A stretch of 34,053 nucleotides of DNA from JBDLID01 sp039715055 (GCA_039715055.1 JBDLID010000016.1:1-34053); one strand, 5' to 3'. Positions 21,508 to 30,191 are shown, numbered from the stretch's first letter. The notes: a model not told the origin generated them from the letters alone. Made by a program: numbers and translations.

Positions 21508-23058
21508 TTACTTTGAAAACCGACCAAAGGAAAAATCTTCTCTCTCGTAAATTTCCCGGTCGGCATCGGGATAACGGACCTCTTCTCCGTTCCACGGCTT
21601 CCTCAAAATCAGTTCACCATTTTCGGCACCCATTACATTGGAGCGGTGCATGGGGATCTTGCCGCCGGCAGTGGCAATGAAACGGGGGATGGCATCACCG
21701 GAAATATTGCCGTACATGGATTCAACAATATCGCGGCCCACTTCAACCGGCACCCGGAAATGACTGAACTGGGGATTACGGTAAGAGCAGTTGAAGATGT
21801 AATAGGGCCTTACATAGGCCTCCTGGATGGTCTCACAGAGTTTCCACATCTTGACGCTGGAGTCGTTGATACCCTTGAGAAGAACAGCCTGATTGAGAAC
21901 GGCGCTGACCCGTTTGGAAATATTTTTAAAACCTTCCCTTGAGGCAGGAGTGATCTCCTGGGCGGTATTGATCTGGGTGACCACCCGCACCGGTTTGCGG
22001 TCATTGGATGCCTCAAGGATATCGAGCAGCTCGTCATCAATACGCATGGGGACGGTCACCGGCACCCGGGTTCCCAGTCGTTTCATCTTCACATGGTCGA
22101 TGGAATCGAGTTCCTCAAGAAGCCAGCGGAGCATGGTGTTGGGCAGGACAAAGGCATCTCCGCCGGTCACCAGGATATCGCGAATCTGCTTGTTGGCCCG
22201 GATATAGTCCAGCGCCTCGCCGTAGGCTTCTTTGGAAAACAGTTTGTCCCTTTTGCCGATATGGGCAATTCGCAGACAGTGAGTGCAGTACATGGCGCAC
22301 ATGTTGGTGGATTTAATGGTCACCACCCGGGGGTAAAACTGGTCCACCAGTCTTGCCGGTGAATGGTCGGCCGCCACCGGCGGAATCTCGATACCGGCGT
22401 TATCCACCATCTCACCGGTGGGCACGGACTGGAGCATGACCGGATCATTTACTGCACCCGGCATGATCAGGCTGGTGTAGTAAGGCGTGAGCCGCATGCG
22501 GTAATTTTTTGTAACCCTGGCAATATCCTCAAGGACCGGCCCGGGCAGGTCGATGAGCTCGGCAAGCTGGTCCACAGAATCAACAGCATTACGAATCTGG
22601 CCCTGGTAGGAGGACCAGGACGCCTCATCCATGTCCAGTGCCTTCATGATTCTCTGCTGATTTTCTTCAATCCGGTCCCACAACTCGATGCCGCTGGGGG
22701 CCTCGGTGTCTTTTAACTTGAGATATTCAACAACCCGGCTATTGGCATCTGCGGCAATGGCCAGCGCCTGACCGGCCCGTCCGCCGACACTGACCATATG
22801 CTCATCGATCTCCTGGTGTTTTAAGGCCAGGTCCTCAAGCTGCTGCCGGTTCAGGCCCAGAGACTGTACACTGACCCGCTCCGTCACCCGCATCTCTGTG
22901 AGCCTCTCAAATAAACGGACAATAGGCCCGGTCTTATCCTGGCTGTCAGCAGCGTTGTAAAGCTGTTCGACTTCATGTTTGTTGTCAGCTGAGGCCTCCG
23001 TATCAACAGGGCTGCAGAGCGCATCAAGGAGGTCTGTGGTGTACTGGTCAAATTTCAT
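21508..23058 (-). CDS. KamA-family radical SAM aminomutase homologue with N-terminal extension
   Basis: A 516-residue homologue of lysine 2,3-aminomutase. The radical SAM cluster motif is C254-x3-C258-x2-C261 (NMCAMYCTHCLR). The PLP-binding lysine corresponds to Lys467 in AGGKIPM. Family blocks such as LTPYYTSLI, DILVTGGDAF, GTRVPV, LLKGINDS and PYYIFNC are present. In lysine 2,3-aminomutase two aspartates bind the lysine side-chain amine. The matching places here read NCSYRN and IATAGGK, so both are lost and lysine is an unlikely substrate. About 130 residues precede the usual KamA start. It lies between an ATP-grasp ligase gene and an M20 peptidase gene. Likely it moves an amino group to form a beta-amino acid, perhaps beta-glutamate; the substrate is inferred, not shown. 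Confidence 0.85.
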   Translation of the reverse strand: MKFDQYTTDLLDALCSPVDTEASADNKHEVEQLYNAADSQDKTGPIVRLFERLTEMRVTERVSVQSLGLNRQQLEDLALKHQEIDEHMVSVGGRAGQALAIAADANSRVVEYLKLKDTEAPSGIELWDRIEENQQRIMKALDMDEASWSSYQGQIRNAVDSVDQLAELIDLPGPVLEDIARVTKNYRMRLTPYYTSLIMPGAVNDPVMLQSVPTGEMVDNAGIEIPPVAADHSPARLVDQFYPRVVTIKSTNMCAMYCTHCLRIAHIGKRDKLFSKEAYGEALDYIRANKQIRDILVTGGDAFVLPNTMLRWLLEELDSIDHVKMKRLGTRVPVTVPMRIDDELLDILEASNDRKPVRVVTQINTAQEITPASREGFKNISKRVSAVLNQAVLLKGINDSSVKMWKLCETIQEAYVRPYYIFNCSYRNPQFSHFRVPVEVGRDIVESMYGNISGDAIPRFIATAGGKIPMHRSNVMGAENGELILRKPWNGEEVRYPDADREIYEREDFSFGRFSK

Positions 23059-23120
23059 TGTCTTGTCTCGGTTTAAGTATTTTTTGTGCAGGGAGAAGGC
23101 TGCGTTTCCCGCCTAAAAGC

Positions 23121-24509
23121 TCATTGATGTCCGTCAACGGTCATTTGAATAAAATTTTTGCCCAGACCAAGCCCTTCTGCCACGTCCTCATGATTCCTGG
23201 CAACGGAGACAACTCTTGCAAGGAAGGTTCCCGGCAGAACAATATAGCTGGAACCGACATGTTCAAGGATCACGAAATCCTTGACCAGCTCACCGTCCGC
23301 CACCTTTTGAAAAGCCTCACGCTCATACGGATTCTGAGGAATATAACCCCTGGTACAGCACCTCTCCATCACCTTGTAATTGTAGGTGCCCCAGTGAATG
23401 TTTTTGTTGTTAACCTCCATCTCACGGCTATTGGCGGGAAAGGTTCCATCAATGACGGCGTGGTATTCCAGCTCCGGCAGACTGGCGGCCGATTCCGGCA
23501 GATTCTGTTCCAGGGTATAACAAAACTCCAGGGTGGTTCCCTGCTTACGGGCGTTGACCTCCAGAAATTTAATATCGCCCTTCTCGGTGATGAGGTAATC
23601 GCAGCCGAAAATACCGCGATAGCCCTCGCGGCCAAGGACCTGACCTATCTTCCGGGTGTGCTCCTTAAGCTCATTTTTCACATCCTCCGGCTGCCTGGTC
23701 GGATAGGTGGAGCCGATAAAACGGTTGCCGTCAATGATGACCTGGTCGGCGACGCCTGCTACAAACACTTCCTTTTCATTGGCAACAATGGCAAGAACCG
23801 TTGGGTCGTGCTCATGGGGAAGATAACGGGTAACCAGGTAGGACGCCTCAGGGTCACTGAAACGTTTTTCGATATCTGCGCGTTGATGGGTGATTGCGGA
23901 GTTGGCTCCGGCGGCACTGTACTCACAGGAGACAAAAATCCCGTCACACCACTGTTCCCTGAGTTTTTCCGTCACCTCAATGAGTTCTTCGGTGCCCCTG
24001 CAGATTCTGAAATCAATCACCGGTGCGATATCTGCAAGCAGTTCATACTGCACCGTCTTATTATTCAGCCGTTTGGCAATCTGCTTATCAGGTCCAAGAA
24101 TGAAAACTTCAGCAAACTGCTCATCCAGGGTCATCTCCGGCTCACTTTCATACATATTGACAAACAGCCGTCCCTGGGTCTCCAGAATCCGGCTGATCAG
24201 ATCATTGATAGCGGGATTTTCAGAAACTGCAGCCATGAATCCGGAAGAGTTGCTCCGGCAAGTGACGCAGGGGCCATTCTCCTTCCGGAACTCTTCGATA
24301 TTTGGATTGATGACGATGAGGTTGCGGTAATTGTACTGGACAAGGACATCGGGAACGATGGCAATGAACTCAACCTGCCTTCCCAGTTTCCGGGCAAGGC
24401 CGTCCTGAAGGAGAAAATTAAGACCGTAGGCCTTGATATCACCTATATAGAGAAAATAATAGGTGGACGGATTGTAATTGAAATTGGAAAAGAGAAAGCT
24501 GTCAGCCAT
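23121..24509 (-). CDS. ATP-grasp ligase-like protein of unknown substrate
   Basis: A 462-residue protein with an N-terminal pre-ATP-grasp region (about 1-135) followed by an ATP-grasp fold. A nucleotide-binding lysine is likely in the DKQIAKRLNNK segment near 141-151. The metal-binding end of the fold is clear in FGCDYLITEKGDIKFLEVNAR (Asp304, Glu317, Asn319). Such proteins usually join a carboxylate to an amine through an acyl phosphate. About 130 residues follow and match nothing I recognise. I use the ATG at 24507-24509, which has GGTGG five bases upstream; an upstream in-frame start at 24599 adds 30 unconvincing residues. It leads an operon with the KamA homologue (62 bases downstream) and the M20 peptidase. 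Confidence 0.8.
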   Translation of the reverse strand: MADSFLFSNFNYNPSTYYFLYIGDIKAYGLNFLLQDGLARKLGRQVEFIAIVPDVLVQYNYRNLIVINPNIEEFRKENGPCVTCRSNSSGFMAAVSENPAINDLISRILETQGRLFVNMYESEPEMTLDEQFAEVFILGPDKQIAKRLNNKTVQYELLADIAPVIDFRICRGTEELIEVTEKLREQWCDGIFVSCEYSAAGANSAITHQRADIEKRFSDPEASYLVTRYLPHEHDPTVLAIVANEKEVFVAGVADQVIIDGNRFIGSTYPTRQPEDVKNELKEHTRKIGQVLGREGYRGIFGCDYLITEKGDIKFLEVNARKQGTTLEFCYTLEQNLPESAASLPELEYHAVIDGTFPANSREMEVNNKNIHWGTYNYKVMERCCTRGYIPQNPYEREAFQKVADGELVKDFVILEHVGSSYIVLPGTFLARVVSVARNHEDVAEGLGLGKNFIQMTVDGHQ

Positions 24510-24941
24510 TTTTCCACCACCTGTCGAAGAATCTGATCTGTTATGGAGACCGTTTAAGAAACTAAATTGCCGAATACACATTCCTAGAATGGTTCGCAAG
24601 AAAAAAATAGCTTTCGCCTGAAAATCCTCTCTTTTTTAGTTACAGTACCGGTGAAGCCGTATAATATTCAAATCTTTTCACTGCATAAATGTCAATCAAC
24701 TCAATGGAGTAATCAGCCATCGAGGACTGCCTGCCGCCCCGGTCTGCCTGTGCAAAAATATGACGTGGACATGGGAACAGTGCAATTTCCGGTCCCACCT
24801 TATTACAGCCGTTTAAACTTGACAGAAAGACCTGATTTCGGGTATGCAAGGGTGCTTACGCCAACGTTACGGCAAAGTGAATTGTGCACTCTATTGACAC
24901 CTAACTTTATATACTGAAATTTACCAACTCAGGAGAACACC
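24510..24941. promoter_or_regulatory. Divergent intergenic region, ATP-grasp cassette / glutamate synthase
   Basis: This 432-base region between two outward-reading operons has no convincing gene. A TTGACA at 24894-24899 on the plus strand is followed by AT-rich TATATACT (24908-24915), but the spacing is too short for a standard promoter. On the minus strand TTGCGA (24594-24599) and TATTCG (24571-24576) are 17 bases apart but match poorly. I found no clear sigma-54 site, operator palindrome or riboswitch. AGGAG at 24931 is the ribosome binding site of the glutamate synthase gene. Confidence 0.45.
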
Positions 24942-26084
24942 ATGTGTCGTTTAGCCCTGAAAACCGCTTCTGATCCTTTTTCACCCTACGAGGTACTGCT
25001 CGGCATGGAGGCCATGCAGGAAGGATACGACGGTTCCGGCCTGGGGCTGCTGCTCCGGGGTCTTGACTTTGAGGACTTCAACTATCAGTCGAAGTATCCA
25101 ATTCTGTCCGGTATCGCCCATACTGAAAGGGCGTGGCACCGGCTGAACAACTTTATGGAGGATCGCGGCTTCGAGCTCAAGTATGACCACGAGTTTGAAC
25201 GAAGACCTGAACTGATTGAGGCCAGGGACCGCTACCGTTACTTTGTCCGTGCCTATCGGATGCCCGATGAGCTGAGAAGTAAATCCACCGCAGAGATCGA
25301 ACATGAATTGATGCTCACCCGTCTTGCCCTTCGACAAAACGGCGAGGAGCACGGTGATGACCTGACCGCCTTTTCATTCTGGCCCGATGTGGCGATTATT
25401 AAGGAAGTAGGCTGGCCCATGGAGGTCGGTGATGCCTTGACACTCAACGACAACCGTCTCAAGTCAAGGGTCTGTATGGCCCAGGGCAGGCAGAACACCA
25501 ACTATGGCATTAACCTCTATGCCTGCCACCCTTTTTTCATCCAGGGAATCGCCACCATGACGAATGGTGAGAACACCGCCTTTGTCCCAATCCGCGACTG
25601 GCTGCTCGGCAAGCACTTCCCCGGTTATACCGGTTATCAGAGTGACTCCGAGGTCTTTACCCATATCCTCCACTATACCCTCAAGCAGCTGGGACTGCCC
25701 TTGCAGGCCTACAAGCACATCATTACCCCGCTGAAAACAGAGGAGCTTGACGCCCACCCGCAGGGAGACTTTCTCAAAGGGCTGCGAAACGCCTGCAGCC
25801 GTCTCATCATCGATGGCCCCAACGCGGTCATCGGCACCCTGCCGGATGAGACCTGCATGCTGGTCATGGACCAGAAAAAACTGCGGCCGGCAACGGTCGG
25901 TGGTCGTGACGGTGCCTGGGCCATTGCCTCGGAGATGTGCGGTGTAGATGCCATGGTCCCTGACCGTGACCCATCTCTTGATTTCCAGCCCATGCGTGAA
26001 CACACAATTATTATTCCACCTGAACGAAAGGAACTGACAATATGGTCTCAGCACGATCCGTATCCGTTGGCCCAAGCAGCTTAA
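24942..26084 (+). CDS. Glutamate synthase glutaminase (class II amidotransferase) subunit
   Basis: A 380-residue class II glutamine amidotransferase. Cys2, exposed after removal of Met1, is the predicted nucleophile, and the N-terminus reads MCRLALKT. GYDGSGLGLLLRG, SGIAHTERAWHR and NGENTAF carry substrate-binding features. It corresponds to the N-terminal domain of the large subunit of bacterial glutamate synthase, encoded here as a separate protein, as in archaeal-type enzymes. It should release ammonia from glutamine and pass it to the FMN domain encoded next. AGGAG lies six bases before the ATG. Its last 43 bases overlap the next gene in another frame, so assembly of the two subunits is probably tied to coupled translation. 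Confidence 0.9.
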   Translation: MCRLALKTASDPFSPYEVLLGMEAMQEGYDGSGLGLLLRGLDFEDFNYQSKYPILSGIAHTERAWHRLNNFMEDRGFELKYDHEFERRPELIEARDRYRYFVRAYRMPDELRSKSTAEIEHELMLTRLALRQNGEEHGDDLTAFSFWPDVAIIKEVGWPMEVGDALTLNDNRLKSRVCMAQGRQNTNYGINLYACHPFFIQGIATMTNGENTAFVPIRDWLLGKHFPGYTGYQSDSEVFTHILHYTLKQLGLPLQAYKHIITPLKTEELDAHPQGDFLKGLRNACSRLIIDGPNAVIGTLPDETCMLVMDQKKLRPATVGGRDGAWAIASEMCGVDAMVPDRDPSLDFQPMREHTIIIPPERKELTIWSQHDPYPLAQAA

Positions 26085-27682
26085 GTTATACTGATCTTCC
26101 CTGGATTATCCAGCACCGGGAAGACCGCTGTACTCTCTGTGGTCATTGCACCGCAGTCTGCCCTAAAGGCGCTATTTACCTCGCCTACCGCAGGCAACGG
26201 GTTCCAAAACTTGATGTACTGAAGAAAAAGCGCGGAAATGATTACCGCACATTTGTAGGTATTCGCCAGAAAACCACCATGGCCAACGCCTGTATCGGCT
26301 GCTCCATGTGCTCCATGGTATGCCCCAATGAGGCGATCATGCCGGTGCCCAACACCAACGAACACCGAACGCTTTTTTTCAACAACCAGAAGGGTGAGCC
26401 GATGAAGCGCGGCGGCCGGCGTAATGTCTCGGCCCCGACGCTGCTTGACCAGATCATGTTTGATCGGATCTCCATGCTCACCGACCCGGCTCTCGATGCA
26501 GGCCGCCACGAGTTCAACCTGACCACCACCCTGGGTAGAGTCCTTGACCCGGCTGAATTTCTTAAACGAAAGGCCAAAGGGGAGTGGATCCCGCCGACAC
26601 GTGAAATCTTCCCCTTTGTCATCGGCTCCATGTCATTTGGCGCACTGTCGCCAAATATGTGGCTGGGAATGCTCCAGGGCGTAGCCTACTGCAACGAGGT
26701 GCTCGGTATTCCGGTGGTCATGTGTACAGGTGAAGGCGGCTGCCCGCCCTGGGTTCTGAGAAGCCCCTACCTCAAGTACATCATCCTCCAGATTGCCTCC
26801 GGTTACTTTGGCTGGGATGAGATCATCCGTGCCATTCCGGAAATGCAGTGCGATCCGGCAGCCATTGAGATCAAGTACGGCCAGGGTGCCAAGCCCGGCG
26901 ACGGCGGACTGCTCATGTGGTTCAAAGTCTCCAAGATGATTGCCCGGCTGCGAGGTGTCCCGGAAGGGGTTGACCTGCCGTCACCTCCGGTTCACCAGAC
27001 ACTTTACTCCATCGAGGAGAGTGTCATGAAAATGATCCAGACCCTGTCAACCGCCTTTGGCCACAGGGTGCCGGTCTATCCAAAGATCTCGGCATCGACG
27101 TCTGCCAAGTCGGTACTCAACAACCTGGTTCGCAACCCGTATGCCTCGGCACTGATGATCGACGGTATCGACGGCGGCACCGGTGCGGCCTACGACGTCT
27201 CCATGAACGCCACCGGTCACCCGATCGCCTCCAATGTCAGGGAGTGCTATCTGGAACTGGCGGCTCAGGGTAAACAGAACGAGATTCCAATCTTTGCCGC
27301 CGGTGGTATCGGTAAAAACGGCAATGTGGCCCAGAACGCCATGGCGCTCATCATGCTCGGCGCTTCAGGTGTTCATATCGGCAAATACATCATGCAGTCT
27401 GCTGCCGGTTGTCTCGGCAATGAGAAAAACCGCTGCAACGTCTGCAACGTCGGTATCTGCCCCAAGGGGATTACCAGTCAGAACCCCAAGCTTTATCGAC
27501 GCCTCGATCCCGACCTGGTCGCAGAGAGGGTCGGCGATGTATTCATGTCGATCCGTACCGAGGTCAAAAAAATCATGGCCCCGCTGGGACGTTCACAATC
27601 ACTGCCCGTCGGCATGTCAGATGCTCTCGGTATCGGCAACAAGGCGGCAGCCGAGCGGCTCAATATCAAGTATGTATGTTAA
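26042..27682 (+). CDS. gltB: Glutamate synthase FMN domain protein with N-terminal ferredoxin module
   Basis: A 546-residue protein. Two 4Fe-4S motifs open it: C30-x2-C-x2-C-x3-C40-P and C84-x2-C-x2-C-x3-C94-P. The rest is the FMN-binding (beta/alpha)8 synthase domain with GSMSFGALSP, TGEGGCPP, KYGQGAKPGDGGLL, PKISASTSAKSVL, IDGIDGGTGAA and FAAGGIGKNG. A cysteine cluster CNVCNVGICPKGITSQ near 460 should hold the synthase iron-sulfur centre. It makes glutamate from 2-oxoglutarate and ammonia delivered by the upstream glutaminase. The ATG at 26042 has AAGGA upstream and overlaps that gene by 43 bases. The ferredoxin module suggests electron input from ferredoxin or a ferredoxin-like partner. 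Confidence 0.93.
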   Translation: MVSARSVSVGPSSLSYTDLPWIIQHREDRCTLCGHCTAVCPKGAIYLAYRRQRVPKLDVLKKKRGNDYRTFVGIRQKTTMANACIGCSMCSMVCPNEAIMPVPNTNEHRTLFFNNQKGEPMKRGGRRNVSAPTLLDQIMFDRISMLTDPALDAGRHEFNLTTTLGRVLDPAEFLKRKAKGEWIPPTREIFPFVIGSMSFGALSPNMWLGMLQGVAYCNEVLGIPVVMCTGEGGCPPWVLRSPYLKYIILQIASGYFGWDEIIRAIPEMQCDPAAIEIKYGQGAKPGDGGLLMWFKVSKMIARLRGVPEGVDLPSPPVHQTLYSIEESVMKMIQTLSTAFGHRVPVYPKISASTSAKSVLNNLVRNPYASALMIDGIDGGTGAAYDVSMNATGHPIASNVRECYLELAAQGKQNEIPIFAAGGIGKNGNVAQNAMALIMLGASGVHIGKYIMQSAAGCLGNEKNRCNVCNVGICPKGITSQNPKLYRRLDPDLVAERVGDVFMSIRTEVKKIMAPLGRSQSLPVGMSDALGIGNKAAAERLNIKYVC

Positions 27683-27824
27683 AAAAGTAACTTTTTCAGC
27701 TTTTGACTGAGTAGATACAAAAAAACAGTTTAAGTTTTAAGTGTTAAGTTTTTAGCAGAACCATTTTCCATACTGCATAAGACTTTAAATACCCGCTTAA
27801 CACTATATTTCAAGGAGCCTTTCA
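27683..27824 (+). promoter_or_regulatory. AT-rich spacer inside the glutamate synthase cluster
   Basis: This 142-base gap is markedly AT-rich. It carries three near-tandem TTAAGT-like steps at 27729-27749. A 9-bp inverted repeat, AGTGTTAAG (27740-27748) with CTTAACACT (27796-27804), is separated by 47 bases. AAGGAG for the next gene is at 27812. No terminator or clear promoter is seen. Confidence 0.4.
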
Positions 27825-30191
27825 GTGAGTGCTACGATAATTAAAGGTCTGGATGAAAATGGCCGCCGGATCAATTCAATGGATTTTGAGCAACTGGTCC
27901 AGAAAGCTGCCGGACAATCCAGTAATCTCAAGCTGGAAACCTTTGGTCAGCATAATGTCGGCATCCGCCTCTTCCACGAGGAAGGGCTGAATATTGAGCT
28001 CGAAGGTCCGGCCGGTCAACGTCTTGGCTGCATGGGCATGCCCGGCACAACCATTACCTGTCATGGTGCCGCCTCAGACGATGTCGGCTATCTCAACATC
28101 GGGGCCAATATCACCGTCCATGGTGATGCCACCAACGGTGTCTGCAACGCCATGGCAGCTGGTAAAGTCTACATTGAAGGCTCTATCGGCGCCCGCGGCC
28201 TGACCATGACCAAGTGGAACCCGGAATACGCAAAGCCGGAACTGTGGGTGCTGGGCTCATGTGGAGACTCTTTTGCAGAATTCAACTGCGGCGGCATTGG
28301 TGTTGTCTGCGGTATCGAGCCCAAAAACAGTTCGAACGTCCTTGGCTATCGCCCCTGCGTCGGTATGGTCGGCGGGCAGATCTTCTTCCATGGCCCTATT
28401 GACGACTCATATTCAAAAACCAACGCAAAGCTGCTCCAGCTCGATGACGATCAGTGGCAGTGGCTCATGGACGGCCTGGACAGCTTTCTTGAAAAAATAG
28501 ATCGTACCGACGTCAAGGCTGAACTCTCGGTCCGGGATGAATGGCAGGTACTTGTCGCCATCACTCCCCAGGAACGGGCCCTGATGTTCTCCGGCCCCAT
28601 GTCCATGGCCGAGTTCCGCAATAAATTCTGGAACAAGGCATTCGGCGGCGGCGATCCGTTGCGGGATCTTGCCCCGGGTCTTGACCGAAGCTTGATCGAT
28701 GCGGTCCCCACTGGAGACATGCGACGCAAAAAGCCATTCTGGGCCAATCGGGAATCCGCCGCCCCCTGTACCTACTACTGCCCGGTGCACATTCCCACCG
28801 TAGACCGCCTTCGACTGATCCGTGATGGACAAATCGATGAAGCCTACGAGATGCTGCTCCGCTATACCCCGCTTCCCGCATCGGTCTGTGGCACAGTCTG
28901 CCCCAACCTCTGTATGGAGAGCTGTTCGCGTGCCGGGGTTGATGACTCCATTGACATGCAGGTCCTTGGTCGGGCAGTTGGGCACGTCCCTGCTCCGGCC
29001 ATGGCAGATTCAACGGGCAAAAAGGTGGCGATCATCGGCGGTGGTCCGGCTGGAATGAACTCAGCCTGGCAGCTGGCCTTAAGCGGTATCGAGGCCCATA
29101 TCTTTGAACGTGACAACTTTATCGGCGGCAAGATTGCCCAGGTCATCCCCTGGGAGCGACTCTCCCAGGCCATCTGGGACCAGGAGATCGAGCGCTTCCT
29201 CAACACCCCCAATATCCACGTCCACCTCGGCGAGGCCATGACCAGAGACAAGTTCAAGTCTCTGCAGGACGAATTCGACTACGTCATCGTCGCCGTCGGC
29301 ACCCACAAACCGCGTACCATTCCCTTTCCTGGTCACGAGAAGGTACTGCCGGCCCTTGATTTTCTTAAAAAAGCCAAGTCCGACAATCCTGACAAGGTCG
29401 GCAAGGAGGTCGTTGTCATCGGCGCCGGTAATGTGGGCTGTGATGTCGCCTGTGAGGCCTATCGACTTGGGGCTGAAACAGTCACACTGGTCGATATTCA
29501 GAAGCCGCTGGCCTTTGGACACGAGAAAGAGGCCGCTGAGGCCCTGGGGGCTGAATTCCGCTGGCCTGTAATGACCAAAGAGGTCACCGATGAGGGACTG
29601 GTGATGGATAGTGGCGAAGTCATTGCAGCGCAGACCGTAATCATCTCCATCGGTGATGTACCTTCGCTCAAGTTTCTCCCGGAAGATGTGGAAACTCTGA
29701 CCATTGGCGGTGCCGCCTGGGTCAAAACAGATGACGCTCATCTCACCTCAAACTCCAAAGTTCTGGCGGTGGGAGATGTTGAAAAACCAGGTCTTGCCAC
29801 CAACGCGCTCGGTGCCGGCAAGACAGCTGCCGAGTATATCGTTTCCCAGTTCAAAGAAATTGACTGGAAACCTTTTACCAAGGAACTCATCACCCAGCAG
29901 GCACTGACCATTACCCACTACGTGCCCGATGACCATATGGATATCCACACTGAAGAGGCCCAGGCCAAGAGTTGTCTGTCATGCGCCTCATGCCGGGACT
30001 GCCACCTCTGTGAGACCATCTGTCCCGAGGGGGCGATCACCAGGAACGAGCTTGAATTCGGCCACAACTCCGGCTATGAATTTGGCCTGGAAGGTGGTTA
30101 TGAGTACGTCTCCGATGATAAAAAATGCATTGCCTGCGGATTCTGCGCCGATACCTGTCCCTGTGGCATCTGGATGATGCGCGACTTCTAA
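27825..30191 (+). CDS. gltD: Glutamate synthase GXGXG domain fused to GltD-like oxidoreductase and ferredoxin module
   Basis: A 788-residue fusion. Residues about 1-240 are the GXGXG beta-helix domain normally at the C-terminus of the large subunit, with repeated glycine steps such as GCMGMPGTTITCHG and GYLNIGANITVHG. The GltD-like part follows. Cysteines in CTYYCP and VCGTVCPNLCMESC bind iron-sulfur clusters. An FAD fold starts near residue 400 (VAIIGGGPAGM) and an NAD(P) fold near 527 (VVVIGAGNVGCD). A C-terminal double-cluster ferredoxin spans about 716-788 (CLSCASCRDCHLCETICP and CIACGFCADTCP). It should pass electrons from NAD(P)H or ferredoxin to the synthase. The start is GTG with AAGGAG seven bases upstream. 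A strong terminator follows. Confidence 0.92.
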   Translation: MSATIIKGLDENGRRINSMDFEQLVQKAAGQSSNLKLETFGQHNVGIRLFHEEGLNIELEGPAGQRLGCMGMPGTTITCHGAASDDVGYLNIGANITVHGDATNGVCNAMAAGKVYIEGSIGARGLTMTKWNPEYAKPELWVLGSCGDSFAEFNCGGIGVVCGIEPKNSSNVLGYRPCVGMVGGQIFFHGPIDDSYSKTNAKLLQLDDDQWQWLMDGLDSFLEKIDRTDVKAELSVRDEWQVLVAITPQERALMFSGPMSMAEFRNKFWNKAFGGGDPLRDLAPGLDRSLIDAVPTGDMRRKKPFWANRESAAPCTYYCPVHIPTVDRLRLIRDGQIDEAYEMLLRYTPLPASVCGTVCPNLCMESCSRAGVDDSIDMQVLGRAVGHVPAPAMADSTGKKVAIIGGGPAGMNSAWQLALSGIEAHIFERDNFIGGKIAQVIPWERLSQAIWDQEIERFLNTPNIHVHLGEAMTRDKFKSLQDEFDYVIVAVGTHKPRTIPFPGHEKVLPALDFLKKAKSDNPDKVGKEVVVIGAGNVGCDVACEAYRLGAETVTLVDIQKPLAFGHEKEAAEALGAEFRWPVMTKEVTDEGLVMDSGEVIAAQTVIISIGDVPSLKFLPEDVETLTIGGAAWVKTDDAHLTSNSKVLAVGDVEKPGLATNALGAGKTAAEYIVSQFKEIDWKPFTKELITQQALTITHYVPDDHMDIHTEEAQAKSCLSCASCRDCHLCETICPEGAITRNELEFGHNSGYEFGLEGGYEYVSDDKKCIACGFCADTCPCGIWMMRDF

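Noticed and set aside
23058..24536. A 492-codon plus-strand frame across the ATP-grasp gene
   Set aside because: It is fully antisense to a protein with clear ATP-grasp residues, and its own translation shows no domain or start signal.
24640..24849. A 69-codon minus-strand frame in the divergent intergenic region
   Set aside because: It starts with TTG without a ribosome binding site and shows no recognisable domain or composition bias.
24894..24915. TTGACA plus TATACT as a sigma-70 promoter for glutamate synthase
   Set aside because: The spacing is only 10 bases, far below the 16-18 needed, so the two boxes do not form one promoter.
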